From: Brachypodius melanocephalos
Taxonomy: Eukaryota > Chordata > Aves > Passeriformes > Pycnonotidae
Assembly (NCBI GenBank): GCA_013398615.1
Contig: VZSR01001685.1
Span: 849,716-913,715, forward strand
Direction: 5' to 3'
DNA length: 64,000 nt
Within the stretch, counting starts at the first letter, position 1; each line of letters starts with the position of its first letter. The position numbers were made by a program, and so were the translations under genes. The notes beneath the pieces are model-generated. The model was not told where the DNA came from, searched no databases, and saw nothing but the letters and a program-made list of their open reading frames with translations. Positions 38,233-52,120 of the stretch are shown one piece after another.

Positions 38233-40512
38233 AAAGCTATATAAGAAAAAATTGGAAAGTGACTTAAGAATTTCCTATGAAATATCAGAATTTGTTAGTA
38301 AAAATATTTTAAACTACTTCTGCCTCTCCCATGAGTTTCCCTCCATCACCATATGCCTCACAGGAAAAAAAAAATCTGGTAAAGTGACTGCACACAATGA
38401 TATAAATGAAAAGGTTTATTTCGTTTTTTTCCAAACAATACTATGTATAGCTTGGAAAAAAATATTATAATCCCCATCTAATTTGCACCAGGAGGCTCAT
38501 GCCCTCATTGAAAAAAATGGGGAAGCTCTTTGATTTGACTGTGTCTTAATATATTCAGGCAGCCAGAGATCACCGAGAATTTAAGGTCAAAAAGAAGGGT
38601 GATACAGAAGGATTTCTGATAGCTGTGGAAAAGCAAGAAACAAATCCAGCAGTAAGGCTGTTTGACACAGTGATAAGGGCTTTTGAAGTAATCTCTAAAC
38701 CTACTTTCGGTGGCTGCAAAACACAGTAACAGATTTCTCCACCTGCAAGAATTGTTGGCTCCATAAGAAATCTGTCTCCTCTTTCTCTGTGATGCCTTTC
38801 TGTAAGATTCTGTGGAATATCATAAGTATTTGTGAGCCTCTGCACTTGTGTGTATTCACACACATTTAATCCACCAAAACACTATTCATCCATAGTATCA
38901 ATTCCTATCCTTAAAATACAGACACAGTTTAATTTTTTTTTAACATCCTTATCTGTTATTTGGCAATGTTCAAGAAGTTTTCTGATTTCTAGCCTTAGTT
39001 CAGAGAGTATAATATTTAGATGAAGCAGACATATATTTGCATTTTCCTAGCTGTCTCGTGTTGTGTCTTCTGCAAGCTTGTTCTACATAGCTTACTTGTA
39101 CTGAGGCTTCCTCAGGAATAATATTGGAGAATTCTAAGGTACAGATTACAAAGGCTGTCTTTCTCAAAGTCCAGCTCTAACTCATGAATCTACTCACTGT
39201 ATTTCAAACAGACTCTTACTTAACAGTGATCAAAATGTCTTATGAGGAAGACAGCAAATGTGTAATGAATCTACGCAAGGGTATCAGCTGAGGAGAGATA
39301 GACATGGTCTGCATTCTTTAAGGGTAGTCTGCATGGTTTTGTTTTTAATTGCTAAATGTATTTTAATCAGTAAAGTAGATTCACATAAAACCAGCCAACA
39401 GGTATTATCATAATTCTAAATGATTTCAGATATTTTTCTTTTACTGGTACCTTTAATAACCTTACAAGATGAAATTGAACATTTGAGATACTTCTCATCT
39501 GTTATAGCTACACAATATTCCACCTTCCATTTAGGTAGATTAAATTAACCAGTATCTAACCTGTCACCTATGAGTTTTAGCTGATGTTCATCAAACAAAA
39601 GTTGTTGCCTTCTCTGGTTACTTGTAAAATCTGCTGTGCTGGTTTGAGAGTCCAGTGACAGAGGCTGACTAATAGATGATTTTGAAGATGAGATTGCTAG
39701 GAAACTCATTGATATAAAAGTCATCTGCCTTGAAACCAGAAGAATTTTGTGTCAGTGAGTGGACAAGTGCTAAATTGGTAGCTTTGCCTTCAATTGCTAG
39801 TCCTGTGATTAATTTATTTCATGGTCTTGCCCACCTGCCATGCCTTCTAAGGAGAGTTATGGAATTATTTCTATATAAAGTCAGGAGTTATAAATAATAT
39901 TTGAAATAAGGGCTAGATAGGAAAAAAACATTCATGTGAGAGAGCTCCATATATATGTCCACTCAAGTCTATGAGGACTACAGTTCAGGATAAAAAAATC
40001 CCAAGTCCATTTAAAGAAATTACTGAACTGCACAATTTTAGGTTTTGTTAATATTACCAATTTGTTTAAGTCAATATCTTGGATAATGTAAAGTGCAGAT
40101 GGGTTGTTTTGGGTTATTTTAGGAAAAAAATAGTCTTATTTCTGTCATTTAAAAAAAAATAAATAGCCCTTTTTGCTAGATCTTTTGGGGAATCTTAAAA
40201 TATTAATGAGTTCTGAGAGCAGGTGTGGAGATACTGAAAATTAATCTATAAAGAAATCTATTTTTATCAGTTGACAAAGATAGCTCTAACAGATCCCGAA
40301 GTGGCTGTTTAAGTTGTAGGAATGCTTATCATTGCTGCTGGTTTGATTCAAAATCTGTCAAAGGAGGCTGAAAGACTCCAAAGCACTTCAATGAGTTTTG
40401 GCTGAAATGGGAATATTTCAAAGAACGGACTTAGTGGTTATATATTTGTTTAAGTTCTACTCTTCTTTCTTGTTGAAAAACCATTCAGAATATTTCTCTG
40501 TGTTTTGAGAAA

Positions 40513-40537
40513 TTTTTTTTTTTTTTTTTTTTTTTTT
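40513..40537. repeat. T25 homopolymer
   Basis: Twenty-five consecutive T residues followed by ccctcag. It resembles a 3' splice site, but the sequence after it has in-frame stops almost at once, and it may equally be the A-tail of a minus-strand retroposed copy. Confidence 0.9.
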
Positions 40538-41089
40538 CCCTCAGAGGCTCCTGATCATTCAGACATAATAAATAAGACTTTTATTGTTCAGTCACATTAA
40601 CATAATGGCTATAAAAGGCCTAAGTAAAGTGAGATTTGGTAAGAAAGCCTGGCCCAAAAGTCAGGGCAGATCGTATCTGCTTGGTTTGTTGTATTGTAGC
40701 TGTGGTAAAACAGCCATACTATATGCCAGAATCTGCATCTGACAGAGACAAGATGAATTTTCTGGTGAGGACCTCTGGTGGTGTAAGAAAACATGTTTTA
40801 ACTCAGAGAGATCCTACTGCTTCCTCCCTTCAAGTGTTTCCAGGCAGGCATGTCCAGAAAAGCCTGTCCATTCAATATGAACAGATTACATATTCTGCTT
40901 TTTCTGGACACATGTCAGAAGCAGCAGCCTGGGAAAAGCAAAGTATATGAACAGGGCAAATACAGAATTACAGTTTCTGGCACTGAAACAGAAAACACTG
41001 AGGTGTTTTCTGAGTACCATCTCTTTTTGTTGTTGGTTGGGTAGTTGGTTGGCGTTTTTTTGTTGTTGGTTTTGATGGATCTCTTTTCA

Positions 41090-41420
41090 TATTTCTAATC
41101 CCTTTTGGAATCCATTTATATCTTTGGCCTCCACAGCATCCTGTGGCAATGAGTTCTACAATTTAATTATGCAGTGTGTGAAAAAGCACTTCCCTTTGTT
41201 TGCTGAAAATTTTCTGGATGATAATTTCGTTTAGTGCCCCTTGTTCTTGTTTTGCAAAAATAGTGTCTAATTGCTCCCTAGCCTCCTTATTCATGGCTTT
41301 TATTATTTTATACATCAAGAACATATCCCTTTGGGTCTTTTTTCTCTAAGCTAAAGATGCCTAATCTAATCTCCCCTTCTATCTTTGATGATTCCCTGCC
41401 TCTCTGTCTCATTTTAGTTT
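41090..41420 (-). mobile_element. Ancient CR1-like LINE 3' fragment
   Basis: A diverged minus-strand fragment. Plus-strand text includes 'cctccacagcatcctgtgg' near 41128, 'gagttctacaattta' near 41150, 'gtgtgaaaaagcacttcc' near 41176, 'tagtgccccttgttcttg' near 41233 and 'atccctttgggtctttt' near 41325. These follow the order of an old CR1 3' region that I recognise from turtles and birds and that differs from the younger CR1 copies nearby. It is probably older than the bird radiation, but the subfamily cannot be named from here. Confidence 0.6.
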
Positions 41421-44400
41421 TACTGTGCTCTTTAACACCAGAGTTACAAGTAATAGTAGGCACATGGTCAGCTTTCAATATATTGACCACTGAAAATGAA
41501 CTAAATATACAACTTGTACATTTGCAATATGAATACATTAAAATGTTTGGCTATGGCTTTGGAGCTATTCTGCAAGGTTTCTATTTCAGATCCTTTGAAG
41601 ATCACTTCAACATGACTACAAGGCTTTTCAACCTGGAAAAGCTACTGCCTGCCTGATTCCTTGCTCTGAACAATTTCCACAGTGTGAGCTGCTATGAAGA
41701 AAGGAAAGAAATCCATGAGATAAATATAAAAGTATTTTCCCCTGATATCAGCATTATTTCAGCTTCCCAGGAAATTCACTGATAAAGTCTTGTTTTCATG
41801 GATAGGAAAAAAAAAACCCAGAGAAACACTAAAATAGTGGGGCAGTTTTATGGAAGATGATGATTTTAGAATTTTCAGTTGCAATGGCAGTCAATAAATT
41901 TTTAGCTTAAATTTGGTCTTCAAAGCAGTCCATCAGCATTTGTGTGAGTTTAAAAAAAATGTTTGGACTTTTCTCCTTGGAGAGTTTACTGTTTATCTAA
42001 ACTCCTGCTATTCATTCCAGTCTGTGCTCTCTGCTTCAAGATGTTTGTTCCATTGTCTCTTCATGATGGTTGAAAAAGTATTTTTCCCAAAAGTTAGAGG
42101 GAAACCCATGTAGATGGCATAAAGACAAATGATGAGATAAAAACTGCGGATCTTTGAGGTCTCTGGGTTCACATATGTTTGTCAGCTTTTGTAATCTCTG
42201 AGTGACATTTGAGTGACACCACATAGATAGAACATATTGAAGTGCCCAGAGGAACAATTCTTTCATAAAGACGGTTGTGTTGGATAACAATGCTGCCTAA
42301 GACTCAAGACAGACACTTGAAAGAAACACAAGGAATTGTTTCAAGGAAATTTTATATAATATGAAATATAAATTCACCTGATTATTACCTGGAAAGAATG
42401 TTAATAAGTTGTCCTTAATCTGATTGCTGTTTTTGCTAATATACCTGTAAAACTAAAATACACTTGGACCTGATGAAGCCAGGATGTAGAACTCCATTTT
42501 CATCTAAAGTTAGAATAAAATTATGTCCCTGTTTACATCAGAGTCTTTACATGTTTATAAAGGAATGGTGGAAAATCTGCAATTTTGTGAAATGGTTGAG
42601 ATTCTTGGAACAAATGGACAGAATTTGTAAATCTTCTCTGATTCTCTTTTAAAAGGATTCCGCTAAAAAGCTGTGAAATAGATAAGAAATATCTCCCAAT
42701 TTGAGGCTGTGAATAATTACAGAAATACTGAGCTTTTTTTATAAACCTTTACATAGATTAAAAATGTCTGTTGTTTAATGTATAAGATCTAAAGCCTCTT
42801 TCATATTTTTGGAGGTGTTTCTTGTGAATGTCATTAGAGGGGTCCAGCACAGTGGGGCAAGATCCTATAAGCTTAATAATTAACAGAAGAGTCTTGTCAA
42901 TTAATTTTAGGCAATGACATCATACATTTGACTATAGTCAGTAGACTTCTGCTAGGAATTATAATGTCAGTTGCACTGTATTTAACTACTATCATTGTAG
43001 CACAGACTTGTTTTTAATGACTCCCTATGTGAGAGTTCAAGTTCTTTCTTTTAATAAAGCTATTTCACATTTTGTCCTTGCCAATGTCAGTTTAAAAGAA
43101 ATGAATACTTCCTATCTGTCTTGTTAAGGGAGATGACCTGTCCAACCTCTCAGTAGAAGGTTTGGATTCCCATTAAAAGTTTTCAGTTCTCTCCTTTCCT
43201 TTCAGCTCTTGTGTGTGCTGTATCTTTTGTAGATACTTTTTTTCAAAAAATAAATGACCCAGTCAGAAGTAAAGAAGATTTTGCCCCAAAACTTTAAATT
43301 TGCTACAGAGTGATAGTGTTAGATCAATATTTGCATTGGATAAGGTGAACTGGTTGCCAGAATGAGAAGATCAACGTGACAATTACTAATCCTTGAAAAG
43401 AAGTTAACCTTTAGATCTCAAAAGACTTAGTTAATGTGTAGAAATGGGTAGAAAAACAGGTTTGGTGTTACTTGGAAAATTTTCAAGATGAGTGCTAAAT
43501 TGAATATCCTGATTAAAAAGAAAACCAAAGATGTTATATTTCTGTTAAGTAAAATATTTGGCCTCAGCAATGTCGTTCTGGGTTGCATGAAAATAATAAT
43601 GAAATTGTGGTAATATGATAAATACCACAAATTTATCAAAAGTGATTTGTCTGGTCCATGAAAATTAAATGCTAAGGTAAAAGCTAATATCCCTAAGAGA
43701 TATTAGGAAAATATAGATTAGAAAAAGGTTCAAAAAGGCACATTGATGATGACTCTTTCCCTTGAATATATTTGTTCTAGGTAGTATGGTAGTATGAACA
43801 ATTCATGTGATATTAGCAATAGTGAATGCTAATTATGCTAATTATGCTCCCTGCTTTCTGCTTGAGCCTTTTTTTATTTTTCTGCAATAAATTCAGCTTA
43901 ATGGATCAAAAATTTAAAAAGCATCAAATAATACCTTTTAAATGTTCTTATCTGGTGGATAAAGACAGGTACCACCTTCTTTTATGAAAATAGCAGCTGG
44001 GGCCAGTGGCAGACTACAAAGCCTTCAAACCTGTGGCTTCACTTTACACTGAGCAGATGATTAACTATGGCAAAAAAAGAGAACAAAACTGTCATTAAAA
44101 CAATCTAATAAAATATTTTATTTAAATTAAAAATATATAATTATGATGTCAAAATAAATGAAAAAAATTATGATTGGACCAGCACCAGAAATTAAAAAAT
44201 AATATCTAACCTTCCATGCAATTTATTGTAACAAGAGAATAAATACAACTTTTTCTGTCAGGAAACACATGGGGCTGTATTCCAGACTCACAAGTAGGTC
44301 GGAAAAAGACACTTATAGACAAACGTAACATTTTTATCTGCCTGAAAAATCATCAAACTTCATTATATCATTTTCAACAGGTATTTGAGCTTAAATGTGT

Positions 44401-46176
44401 GAGAAGAATACTGAATTTTCATAAGGAGAAATGTCAGTAGCAATAGCCAATTTTATCCAATATGTTGTGGGATACCTGCATTGCTTTTGCATCAGCTGTC
44501 CACATGTTTGAAGTTTATTATTTTCCAAACAATCTAGTTTCATATCACTGTCTGAAGTTTAAGACAAAGAGGAATCTTCTTTAGAGCAGAATGGCATTTT
44601 CTGAATTAAACCTCCTTAGAACCTTCCTATGAAAGTTCAGCTTTGTGTAAAACACAAGACTGCTCACTGAACATGGAAAATTTTTCCTTGTTTTAGTAGC
44701 TAGGAGATTTTCACAGGACATGTAAATTGTGCCTGCTAACTCTTCCTGCAGCCTTAGCTCACTGCACTGTGTGTGAAAGGTCTAACTGCAGATGTACTTG
44801 TGAGAACAGTACTTGCCCTACATGTCTTCCAGTTTCCTTCAGAGTTCTTTGGGATTTTTTCGTTGTTTTTTTTTTCCCTTTATGAAAAGAGTATTTTCAG
44901 ACTTTTCGAATTCTAAGCAACAAAGTAACATTACTAAAGCTAATCCTAAAAGAACACACTTTACATTCAAAGAATGGCAACAGATTATTGAAGCATGACT
45001 TTCCCCTTGTGCAGAGAAGAACGCATATATCAATACAATTACTTTCCACATTTCCTAATAATTTAACTTTTGTCAAAGACAATTTCAAACAATTTAAACA
45101 GGTGTGTAAGTAGTGTTTTATTTCTCTGGTTGCCTGGATCATGCTTAACAACATTTTAAAATACAGTTACTGAACTTTACTCTTTTGGGATATTAATTGA
45201 TTTCAACATGAAATTGAAAAACTTTAGCGGCTGAACAGCCTCTTCTCTCAGCTTGCACAGAAGTTAAATGAAAAAAAATTTGTTAACATGGTTTGATAAC
45301 ACTTTTATCAGTTTGATTCAAAGCCTTTTATTTTAATTCTTTGATATTGTTTATTAGTAGAAAGGAAGTCCAAATAATCAACTCCTCAATCACAGCATGT
45401 GGCAAAGACGAAAAAAGAAAAAAAAAATTAGTTTCTCATTGATTTTGAGTTCTTCCTAAATGACCTTTTTTTTTCCTTCCACTAGTTCTCTGACAGATTT
45501 GCTTTCTCTCAGTACTCCTTCTTCTGATACAGATTAATAATTTCTTATTTGATACTTGTGTTGTCTGCTTGATCTTTGGTTTTATCTTACCCTTATCATC
45601 TTCTGAACTTCCTGCATGTCAAGTGCCAAGGGCATGGCTCGACTGTTCTTAGCATAATGGCCCCTGGAGGCATTTACGAACCAGCAGATTTTAGAGCATC
45701 CTTGAGGCTGTGCTAAACTTCGCCAGAGGCTGTAATGACCCTAATATTATCAAGAGATCATGAAGATTTCTGAAAGATGTCTCTGTCACCTCTTCTCTGC
45801 TGTACTATGTAGATTGTTATTACACATCACAGTTAGTATTACAGATCATGTTGAAATTGTATAATATAGATTCTTCTCCTATAAAATTCAAAACACTAAG
45901 CAAGAATGAATAGAAATACTTAAGTAATAAATAGTTTAATAACTCTGTCAGAACCATTGGATCTCTTTCAGGGATCTTGCCTGTCTAATTTTTTATTTTC
46001 TTGTAGATCTGAATTTATCAAGGCATGCGCTCTCTTCAGCAGTTCCAAGGACTTAGTTTGTTGCAGAGCATCAATATACTTTAGTATCAATATGAAAATA
46101 TAACTTTCTGAAAAGTTATGAACAGGCATGTACTACAGGAGTGCACTGCACAGTGTCTGGATACTGTTAAGTGTCA
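41421..46176. other. AT-rich gene-free sequence
   Basis: No gene. The patch at 45635-45760 is less AT-rich with three CpGs and no recognisable family, and could be a conserved non-coding element or an old repeat. A short direct repeat, gctaattat twice in a row, lies near 43827-43844. Open frames at 41913-42113, 42036-42290, 44813-44998 and 44839-45154 overlap each other on opposite strands and look like chance. Confidence 0.5.
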
Positions 46177-47605
46177 GGGAATCACAGAATGGCTGAGATT
46201 GGCAGGGATTTTGGGAGGTCACCTGGTCCAACCCTGTACCTCAAGCAGGGTCACCAAGAAGCCTGTTACACAAAACCACATTCTGACAGCTTTTGAATAT
46301 CTCCAAGGAGGGAGGTTTAATGAAATCCATGGGTAGTCTGTGCCCAACTCTGTCAGCCCCACAGTGAAAAAATGTTTCCTGACACTTACAGAGAGTCTCC
46401 TGTGTTCCAGTTTGTGTACTGTGCCTTTTGTCCCATCACTAGGGAACACTAAAAAGAGCCTGGCTTCCTGTTCATTATATACCACAGGTGTCAGATATTT
46501 GTATATGTTGAGATTCCCGGAGCTTTTGTTCTCTGGAGTCCCAGATCTCGCAGCCTTTCCTCACATGAAGGATGCTCCAGTCCCTTAAATTTCTATGTGA
46601 CCCATTTCTTGTCCTCACCAATTTCTCTGTGGGGAATGTATGGGAGACAATATCAAAAATGTTAATGAAGGTAGATAATGGTGGTATATCCAGGTAGATA
46701 ACAATCACTGATCTTTTCCCATCTGTCAGGCCAATTGTTTCATTGTAGAGTGCTGTCTGGTTCATCAGCACTACTTCCTCTTTCTGACGAAATGCTGGCT
46801 ACTCCTGATGACTTTCTTGTCCTTTTGTCTGCAAATGATTTCTGGTATTAGCTGCTCCATCACTTTCCCAGGAATGAAGTTAGGTTGATTGGCCTGAAGT
46901 TCTATGAGATCTCCTTTTGCCCTTCTAGAAGGTAGGAGTGGCACTTACTCTCTTGCAGTGATGAGGAACTTCTCCCATACCTCATGACTGTTCAGAGATA
47001 ATGGATTGACCTCACAATGACAACAGCCTTATGGGCTGGCAAATCCCTCAGCACTTGTGGGAGAATGCTGCTGGGACCTACGGATTTATATATGTCCAGT
47101 TTTTAAAATGTCCTCTAACCTGATCCTCTTTCACCATGAGCTAAAATTTTCTGGCTCACACTTTCCTCTTGGCCTCCATGGCATTTCTGAAGGCAGATCT
47201 TTCAAGCAAAGTCTGGGGCAAAGAAGGCGTTCAGGACTTCAGCTTTGCCCATGTCATGTGCCATCAGGGCCACATTTTCTCTAGTCTTCCTCTTGTCACA
47301 TTTGTATTTCTAGAAGTCCTTCTGTGTATGTTTCCCTTTGATGTCTCTTACTGAACTGAACTGAAGATTTAGCTTTGCCTAGTTTTATCAATGGACACTC
47401 TGAGAGTGTCTCTGTATTCCTTCCAGGTTACCTATTCCTTCTTTTGACTGTTCCACCTTCCACCAGTGTCCTTTTGTCTTTGAGACTGAACTTTCATCCA
47501 TGCAGATATCCTGGCACTTTTGACTGACTTCCTGCACTTTGACTTACTCCTGTTTGAGCTTGAAGAAAGTAATTTGAATATTAACTATTTGTTAAATGTA
47601 CGTGT
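46177..47605 (-). mobile_element. CR1 LINE, long minus-strand copy with internal deletion
   Basis: The CR1 3' end starts at 46178 (plus-strand text 'ggaatcacagaatggctgag', then 'cctggtccaaccc'). The 3' region runs to about 46625 and includes 'ggatgctccagtccctt' near 46570. It then jumps near 46630-46650 into the middle of the ORF2 reverse transcriptase ('gggagacaatatcaaa') and continues through 'caggaatgaagttaggttga' near 46870 and 'gaaggcgttcaggacttca' near 47223 to the segment before the endonuclease ('tgaatattaacta' near 47575). The part coding for the reverse-transcriptase C-terminus is missing. Many stops and frameshifts make it non-functional. Confidence 0.85.
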
Positions 47606-50600
47606 TCCTGGTATCAAGTTGGACTGGAGGCGGGAGGTTTCTTGCTCTTTTGTCTTTACTCCCTGTACTTTATTTTATCTTTTTACTTTACAGAATAAAT
47701 GTAGCAAAACTAAAAACTCCTGGTTTCTTATGAATTTTTGTAGCTTGTACAGAATATTTTTATGAGAAATCAAAACCTAGTCATCATTTAAACACCACAA
47801 AAATCCTTTTAGTGGCAAGTATGAGAAGGAATAATCTCAGCCTCGACTACGTTTCCAGACAGAATTTCTGGGAATATAATGTTCTATTTCCCTACAGATT
47901 AAATGTTGGCCTAGAAAATACTGGGAGTGGTGCATGCAGATCTACAACATTACTTTCAGAATCACTTAATTTCTTCTCAGAATTATTTTAAAGCATGGTT
48001 TGCACTTTAAATAACTTGAGTCCTTTCTAATGTTTTCTGTATGTCATATTGCAAATGAAAACATTTTTGCCATGTAATAATAGAAATATATTTCAGAGGA
48101 TTATATCTATAGAAATAGATGGATATTGAAGGTAAAATTGATATTCTGTAATATTTTAACTGCTATCTGTGGTGAGAAAAAACCCTTGCAGTGGGAACAA
48201 AAGCTCTTTTATTGTTTGAATCTCAGGTGTGAGAAGCACTCTGAATGTATAAAGGCTTATCATGAAAAACTGTGACAGGAAATTTCTGTTGAATTCCAGT
48301 GACTGCAGTTTTCAACTTTGTGCTTTATAAATATTTATCCAACTCTTTAAGTCCCTGCAGTTTATGAAATTCTTCAGAATTTTCCTGTCATTATATTTCA
48401 CTATTCAGTCTTTGTTATCATGTCGTCTGAGTCTTTCGGACTTCAGATAAAAAAATGTGAGTTTATTGCTTCAATACTAACTGCTTTCACATGCTAAAGA
48501 AGGAAAAAATAGCAACACTGTCACGTATCTCTCCTTCTTATTAACATTCAAGAAAATCAACACCTGAATAATCTTAGTGCTGTGGCAGAAGTAGCTAAAG
48601 TAGGATTTTCTAACCATTTTTATAGCACCAACTGCAGATACATGTTATCACAGGAGAATATTTGTGTCTTGTGAAGTTATCCTAAAAAGTTAAAAGAAAT
48701 GCTACTTTTGATTTTTTTCTGTTTTTAAAGGAAAATTTTATAAAATAAAATTATGTTATCCTGTATTGATAATATGTTTGTCTTTGTTCAGAAAAATGAG
48801 AAATGGTAAAATGTTCTTATCAAAGGAATAAGTACATTTCAAAGTCATCAATACAACTAAATAATTAAGTCATGCTGCTTTGGAGATGTACAAGTCTTCC
48901 ATAAACTCTCTTCTCTCAATTACACTAAATATATTTTCTTGAGAAAACAATTTTTAAACTCTGGGAGTGTAAAAGCAATTCGTATTTTCTTTTCTACATT
49001 TAGTTTTACACATTTTTCTGTATCCATTGCAGAGTATTTCACATATCAGAAAAACGGAACAATAAAAGAAAGACTGTTTTGTGCCAAGGGAAAAACTTTA
49101 GTTTTTCTACCATTTTAGAATCAGCACAGCATATTAATCGGAAATTTTAATATGAGTTTAACTGTATGCTAAGTTTTCTGCCTTTCCTCTCATAATTAGA
49201 CATCAAATGGGATATGATACTTGCAAATTAAAATTATTGTACAAATAAGTTAAAATTTTCACTTTGTTAAAAAGCAGTGGCTAAGCTACTGGTTTCTCTC
49301 TACTATCATCACATTCATGCCCGTCCTATTGCTCACTTAATCAATATGCAGTATGAGGGGTTTTTCCCCCATATGTTATCATAGTCCCCGTGTGATCTTC
49401 TCATTGTTTTAGTGGGGACAAGTTTTTAACAAATAATGAAACATGCAGAAGTGCAGTAAAGCAACGTGAAATAATCCCTAGGAAGCATGCACTAGCAATT
49501 AGGAGAATAGGGAACAAATATTGAAAGGTTAGTCTTTTTTTTTCATTTCCGTGAGAAAAAAAGAGCTTTAGAAGATTCCAGATATTGCTTTGTCTGCCAA
49601 TAAATAGTTCTTAGGGCTATTACACAAATGATATTTCAAAAAAAACAGCATCAGAGTTCTATGAAATGGTTTCTCTCTAAAGAAAGAGTAAATTTGAAGT
49701 GCATATTCATAAAACTATGTGTTAAATCAAGAATATACAAATAAACAATTGTCAAATATAAACCCACTTTTCAAATCTTAGATTTTCTTAGGGGATGCCT
49801 TGAGAACAACTTGAATGAGTTATTCTTTTAACACAGCTGAGCAAATACAGTGCAAGATTTTCAACCAACCTTTGAGTGAATTTGCTTTGACAATACGTGC
49901 AACCCTTTGGTGATCTTTCTGCAGGAATGTTTGAAGTATTGAGTTTTACTGGCAAGAGCATTAGAGGAAAGTAAATTTCAAAGATGCAAGTGAATATTTG
50001 CAAAGCCATGGTTTTAGACAGATAGTTGCAAAAGCTTTACTGGTCCTAGAAAACTCTTTCTGACTCCATGTAAGGAAAAAAAAAAGTGATATAACTGACA
50101 CTTCAGAAACAAATAATTAGTAAGTTAGTATTTTAGATGTTCGTAACAAATGGTTCATGAACGTGTAAGCTGCAGAGAATGATACAAATTAAACAAAATA
50201 AAAAGCAAAGCCTGAAAATAGATCATTTGAATGTTTCTAAATGTATTCAAGGATATTATCATTTGCTTGTTTATTTCTTTGCTGGAAGCTATTCCACATG
50301 CAGACAATAGTCTAAATTTTTAAAATAAATCCATTGTTACAAATTATTTACTAAACCCTAATCAATACTGCATTTAGTGGTAGATTCACTTTGACAGATA
50401 TCACTGTTACTAAAAGTAATAGCTTGTAATAGTGTAATACAATGTGAAACTTCACGCACAGCTTTTTTGAACAAAGGTTTAAACTGGGAGCATAATTTGA
50501 CAGTGTTAACTCCAAATCACATTTATCATATATGAAAAAGAAAATTACACAATTTAATCAACATGTCTCTAAACACTCTTGAAATGAAGAATAAAAAACC

Positions 50601-52120
50601 CAAAAAGACTAATAATACATTGAATAATTAATGAAAATAAATAATAATACATTGGAAAATCAATAGTCACATATTGAAGAACATTTTTGCATTTTTGACA
50701 TCTAGCAGTATTCTCAACTACAACTGCATATTTAAATAACCAAAGTTATCTGAAACATACAGAAAAAAGATTTGAATATATATTCTTTATTCCCAATTTG
50801 CCTTATATTTGAGATATACATCTTCTAAGCAATACGATTTTGATGATATATTGTGTTAGTGCATTTTAAGAGCCATGTTGGTTTGATGTTGTGCACTCAT
50901 TAATGACAAGCCAGGTGGTGGCAAGGGAAATTATTTTGCAGTTGTAGTTCTGTTGTTTTGACAGATTATGTAAATAAAATTATTTATATAAATAAAATAA
51001 ACTTGAACTTCAATTTTGAAAGTTATACCTATAGTTTATGCATGCATATTGAGAGAGATATAGATAGATATTTCTTAGAGCTTATAAAACACTTAAATTA
51101 TGTACTGTATATTTTGAAAAAATCTTCTCTCAAGCTTTTATGACTGTGTTTAGATCTGTTTTGTATTCCCTAATACCTTCTCATTAGGTTCTTTTGCCAT
51201 TCTGTACATTTGGACTATACATATATCAAACATACACAACTTAATTTTCAGAATTATCTTTATATCTCTAAAACTGATCATAGCAGTGATGAAGACAGGG
51301 AGTTAAGAAAGCTAGCTGGAAAAGAGTCCACAAAGTGGATCCAATATCTGTGCTTTGTTATCACTTTATCCAAGCATTTCACTGGTGGGCTTCATAACAA
51401 GGCTGATAATTCTCTGAAAAGGAGTTTGGAGAAATTTGGATGCAACATGATGTACAATACATAGGACAGAGTAGAGCTAAGGAGCTTTGAATTTTTAGAA
51501 CACATGCATAATACTTGAGCAAGAAAGATCTAGATGAAGCTCAAACCTGCAAAGGAGAGTGCAGTGAAAGAGAAATGGCCATAACAGAACAAGTGGCACA
51601 ACCCTGGCAACACATTTACACTGATTTTAAATGGATCAAAGCAAGAATTATACCCAAAACGATACAGGGAAGGTGAATATAAAAGAATGGCCCAGAAATG
51701 AGACAAATATCCAGGCTGACCCTGACTGCTCTGGAGACCAGGTTTTGCAGCAAGCATCTGCTGGAGAAAGTCTGGATGACAGCAAGTGCAAGATGTAAGG
51801 CTTCTTTCTAGATACAGCCATGGTGTTCTTACATATCTGAGAGGCAATCTTGATGTCTTCCTACAGTGGCTCTTGCTGGTTGCACGGATAAGAGAGTTCT
51901 TTGGTTTTGGGGAGAGGTTTCACTACAAAGTTCTATAGATGCAGGCAAAAATGAGCTCACAAAGAGTGGTTTTTTTTGGTGTTTTTTTGACAGAAATGTC
52001 CAGAAGCACCTCAGCTTTGCAAAGGGTACATTAATTACCCTTTTTACTTTTGCCTTTACCTTCACATTGACTCCACATTCTTAATGTATTACAAAATTAG
52101 TAAAAAGCACCAAATTACAT
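47606..52120. other. AT-rich gene-free sequence
   Basis: No supportable gene. The stretch 51530-51960 is less AT-rich and holds open frames on both strands (51530-51847 minus, 51866-52084 plus) without recognisable domains. It could be an unrecognised old repeat just beside the CR1 copy that follows. Confidence 0.5.

Larger units (their letters stand above)
35089..41089. other. AT-rich gene-free sequence
   Basis: No supportable gene. Contents: an imperfect A/C-rich tandem patch (38168-38232), a T25 run (40513-40537) and a T/G-rich tract at 41024-41076. Open frames at 38570-38863 (minus, 97 codons) and 40636-40950 (plus, 104 codons) have no domain I recognise. Confidence 0.5.

Noticed and set aside
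40513..40600. Pyrimidine tract plus cag resembling a 3' splice site
   Set aside because: The tract is a pure T25 homopolymer and the sequence after it has stops in the first dozen codons (taataaataa). It is better explained as simple repeat or retroposon tail.
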